Source of the DNA: Candidatus Uhrbacteria bacterium
Lineage (GTDB): Bacteria; Patescibacteriota; Patescibacteriia; 2-12-FULL-60-25
DNA length: 45,860 nucleotides
Reading direction: 5' to 3'
NCBI GenBank assembly: GCA_903829075.1
Contig: CAIKOH010000039.1
Coordinates: forward strand, 1 to 45,860
The translations under genes were made by a program, and so were the position numbers. Below, piece by piece: positions 44,583 through 45,860 of the stretch; positions within the stretch are counted from its first letter, which is position 1; each line of letters opens with the position of its first letter. Under the pieces are notes generated by a model. It saw nothing but the letters and a program-made list of their open reading frames with translations, made no database searches and was not told the origin of the DNA.

Positions 44583-45296
44583 TTACGTTTTCAGAAAGCA
44601 CAGACGCTTCATTTTTTTGTCTTCATGGATCGTCTTTTGATACGTCAGTTTTGCACGAATTCTTTCCTCACCATCCGTCCCCTTACGCACGTCGACGATC
44701 AGGATTCCGCCCGGTTTAAGAACTCGACAAACTTCGTCAAGATACGTTTCCGCAGGATAATGAAAACACCAAGAAATCAGCGAGATCACAACATCGATGG
44801 ATGTAGCAGAAAGAAGAATCTTATTGTCCGGAGTCGCTTCTTGCAGATGAATCTTCGTTTCAGGAACGCTGTTCGCCGTAAGCAGATGCTTGGCGGTCTC
44901 CAATGAATTATAAAACGATCCACGCTTCTCAAATTTATAGTAAATCGTTTTATCCGTCGCGGTCTTATCAAGCAAATAATTGTCCACGCTATTCTTAAAA
45001 TGCTGATTGAGCACGACCTCGAAACCCGCCACACCACAACCGATATCAAGCAACGAAGTCATGCTCGACGGAAGAGAAGGAAGGATCTGTGAAAATTCCT
45101 CCTGCATATCTTTTGAAAAACTGTCTTTAAATTCTTGCGCGTAGATCGTCGTTAAAAAGTTGACGTTAAGCTTATACAAAAAAGGGATGCGTGCGCTCAC
45201 AACATCCAGGAAGCGCTTCAGAGGCTTATCATTCAGATAGGCCGTGCGTTGAAAAAAAATATACGGAAGGGCTTCTTGCGGAATAAACATACTCAT
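44583..45296 (-). CDS. Class I SAM-dependent methyltransferase
   Basis: A 237-residue protein with motif I LLDIGCGVAGFEVVL (about 82-96) and the post-I acidic residue in LLDKTATDK. IDVVISLISWCFHY and VLKPGGILIVDVRKGTDGE complete the fold. The N-terminal ~75 residues are helical and not shared with the methyltransferase at 579-1385. It is the first gene of the minus-strand glycan run, so it may methylate a sugar or a glycan-lipid. A TATAAT -10 box (45320-45325) lies 24 nt upstream. Confidence 0.82.
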   Translation of the reverse strand: MSMFIPQEALPYIFFQRTAYLNDKPLKRFLDVVSARIPFLYKLNVNFLTTIYAQEFKDSFSKDMQEEFSQILPSLPSSMTSLLDIGCGVAGFEVVLNQHFKNSVDNYLLDKTATDKTIYYKFEKRGSFYNSLETAKHLLTANSVPETKIHLQEATPDNKILLSATSIDVVISLISWCFHYPAETYLDEVCRVLKPGGILIVDVRKGTDGEERIRAKLTYQKTIHEDKKMKRLCFLKT

Positions 45297-45319
45297 GGAA
45301 GAACGGTAGATGATAGCTG

Positions 45320-45325
45320 ATTATA
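45320..45325 (-). promoter_or_regulatory. -10 box TATAAT for the glycan run
   Basis: A perfect TATAAT on the minus strand, 24 nt before the ATG at 45296. The -35 region is weak. TTGACA at 45355-45360 is too far for the usual spacer. Confidence 0.5.
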
Positions 45326-45439
45326 AAACGTATGTTCGCTTAGACGATAGGGCCTGTCAATGCATCCATCTCGCTTCTGATTGATGGCTTGATGACAATA
45401 CGTTACTCTGTTTGGGTTATTCTCGCTATCTATCATCCT

Positions 45440-45860
45440 ATGTCAGACGCCGCCTTCTCCATCACAGACACAGCTCAAGAGTATGTCGAGAAACGCTTTC
45501 CACGAGCGACCCCAAAAGAACGGCGCAAAATCGTCCTGGACTGGGAACATAAAATACCAAAATCCCTCAAAATGGTCCGCGAAATCGAGCAACGACTCGG
45601 ATCTCTGTCACATGCTTCTATTCTTGATATCGGATTTGGAAATGGTGGCGTAGGCATCGCCTTCAGCACAACCGGCGCGCAGGTGATGGGAATTGATATT
45701 GAGGAAGATCCATTGTGGCAGATGTCGTATACAGCGGTGATCGATTTGTGTGCGTTGGTGGGGGACAATGAGGTGATTGCACAGGCGCAGAAATTGGGAC
45801 TCAAAACCCTCACAACAATCGCAGATGGTGTTTCCCGCAGGGACCGCAGGGAGCGCGATA
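45440..45860 (+). CDS. SAM-dependent methyltransferase, N-terminal part (partial)
   Basis: An open frame of 140 codons from the ATG at 45440 to the window end. A helical start (ATPKERRKIVLDWEHKIPKS) is followed by motif I SILDIGFGNGGVGIAF (about 61-76) and post-I MGIDIEED. It resembles methyltransferases found next to O-antigen-type glycan clusters. The last ~20 codons run through a short tandem repeat (CCGCAGGGA twice, from about 45835), so the end may lie close to an assembly edge or repeat. A TATCAT box ends 3 nt before the ATG. Confidence 0.7.
   Translation, partial: MSDAAFSITDTAQEYVEKRFPRATPKERRKIVLDWEHKIPKSLKMVREIEQRLGSLSHASILDIGFGNGGVGIAFSTTGAQVMGIDIEEDPLWQMSYTAVIDLCALVGDNEVIAQAQKLGLKTLTTIADGVSRRDRRERD

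Overview
The window looks like a piece of a streamlined bacterial genome of the Candidate Phyla Radiation (Patescibacteria), probably a Parcubacteria-like lineage. The reasons are dense one-direction gene runs with 4-bp ATGA overlaps, few Shine-Dalgarno sequences before core genes, -10 boxes placed only 3-11 nt before several ATGs (leaderless or nearly so), a MurE-like ligase without its N-terminal domain, and many short membrane or lipoproteins without clear relatives. TGA serves as a normal stop, so the code is standard. The lineage is inferred; no 16S rRNA gene is present.

Layout. 1-3.8 kb (minus strand): the start of uvrA, which changes mid-frame into an HNH-like zinc sequence at the window edge, a methyltransferase, a DUF3048 protein, ribosomal protein L25/CTC and a small zinc-type protein. 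3.9-4.5 kb: an orphan gene with its own promoter, strong SD and double terminator. 4.6-6.6 kb: gyrB. 6.7-8.7 kb (plus): a membrane protein and a RodA/FtsW protein. 8.7-9.25 kb: tRNA-Gly(CCC), a possible 119-bp MITE, two GAAA-capped hairpins and tRNA-Thr(CGT), closed by a terminator. 9.3-15.3 kb (minus): a 108-residue protein, a repeat-bearing 684-residue protein, and an envelope operon in the order pgsA-like, mur ligase, PH-domain protein, ftsB-like, SurA-N-like. 15.4-19.2 kb (plus): a large polytopic membrane protein and a PilB/GspE ATPase. 19.25-22.4 kb (minus): ruvA-femX-tsaD-tsaE. 22.4-24.4 kb: a GC-rich accessory island. 24.5-28.1 kb (minus): MBL-fold protein, membrane protein, gyrA. 28.3-32.2 kb (minus): the str operon rpsL-rpsG-lipoprotein-fusA. 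32.3-37.8 kb (minus): rsmI-metG-cvpA-tatD-ABC exporter. 37.8-41.3 kb (plus): a lipoprotein and clpB behind a CIRCE operator. 41.3-45.9 kb: surface polysaccharide genes (flippase, GT4, deacetylase, two methyltransferases).

Together the core genes cover supercoiling (GyrA/B), translation (S7, S12, L25, EF-G, MetG, RsmI, TsaD/E), recombination and repair (RuvA, UvrA), peptidoglycan and division (RodA, Mur ligase, FemX, FtsB), phospholipid synthesis, a type IV pilus motor and a glycan export cluster. The parts most worth a second look are the UvrA/HNH junction, the structured RNA/MITE segment between the tRNAs, and the GC-rich single-gene cassettes at 3.9 kb and 22.4-24.4 kb. These cassettes carry canonical promoters, SDs and hairpins, unlike their neighbours.
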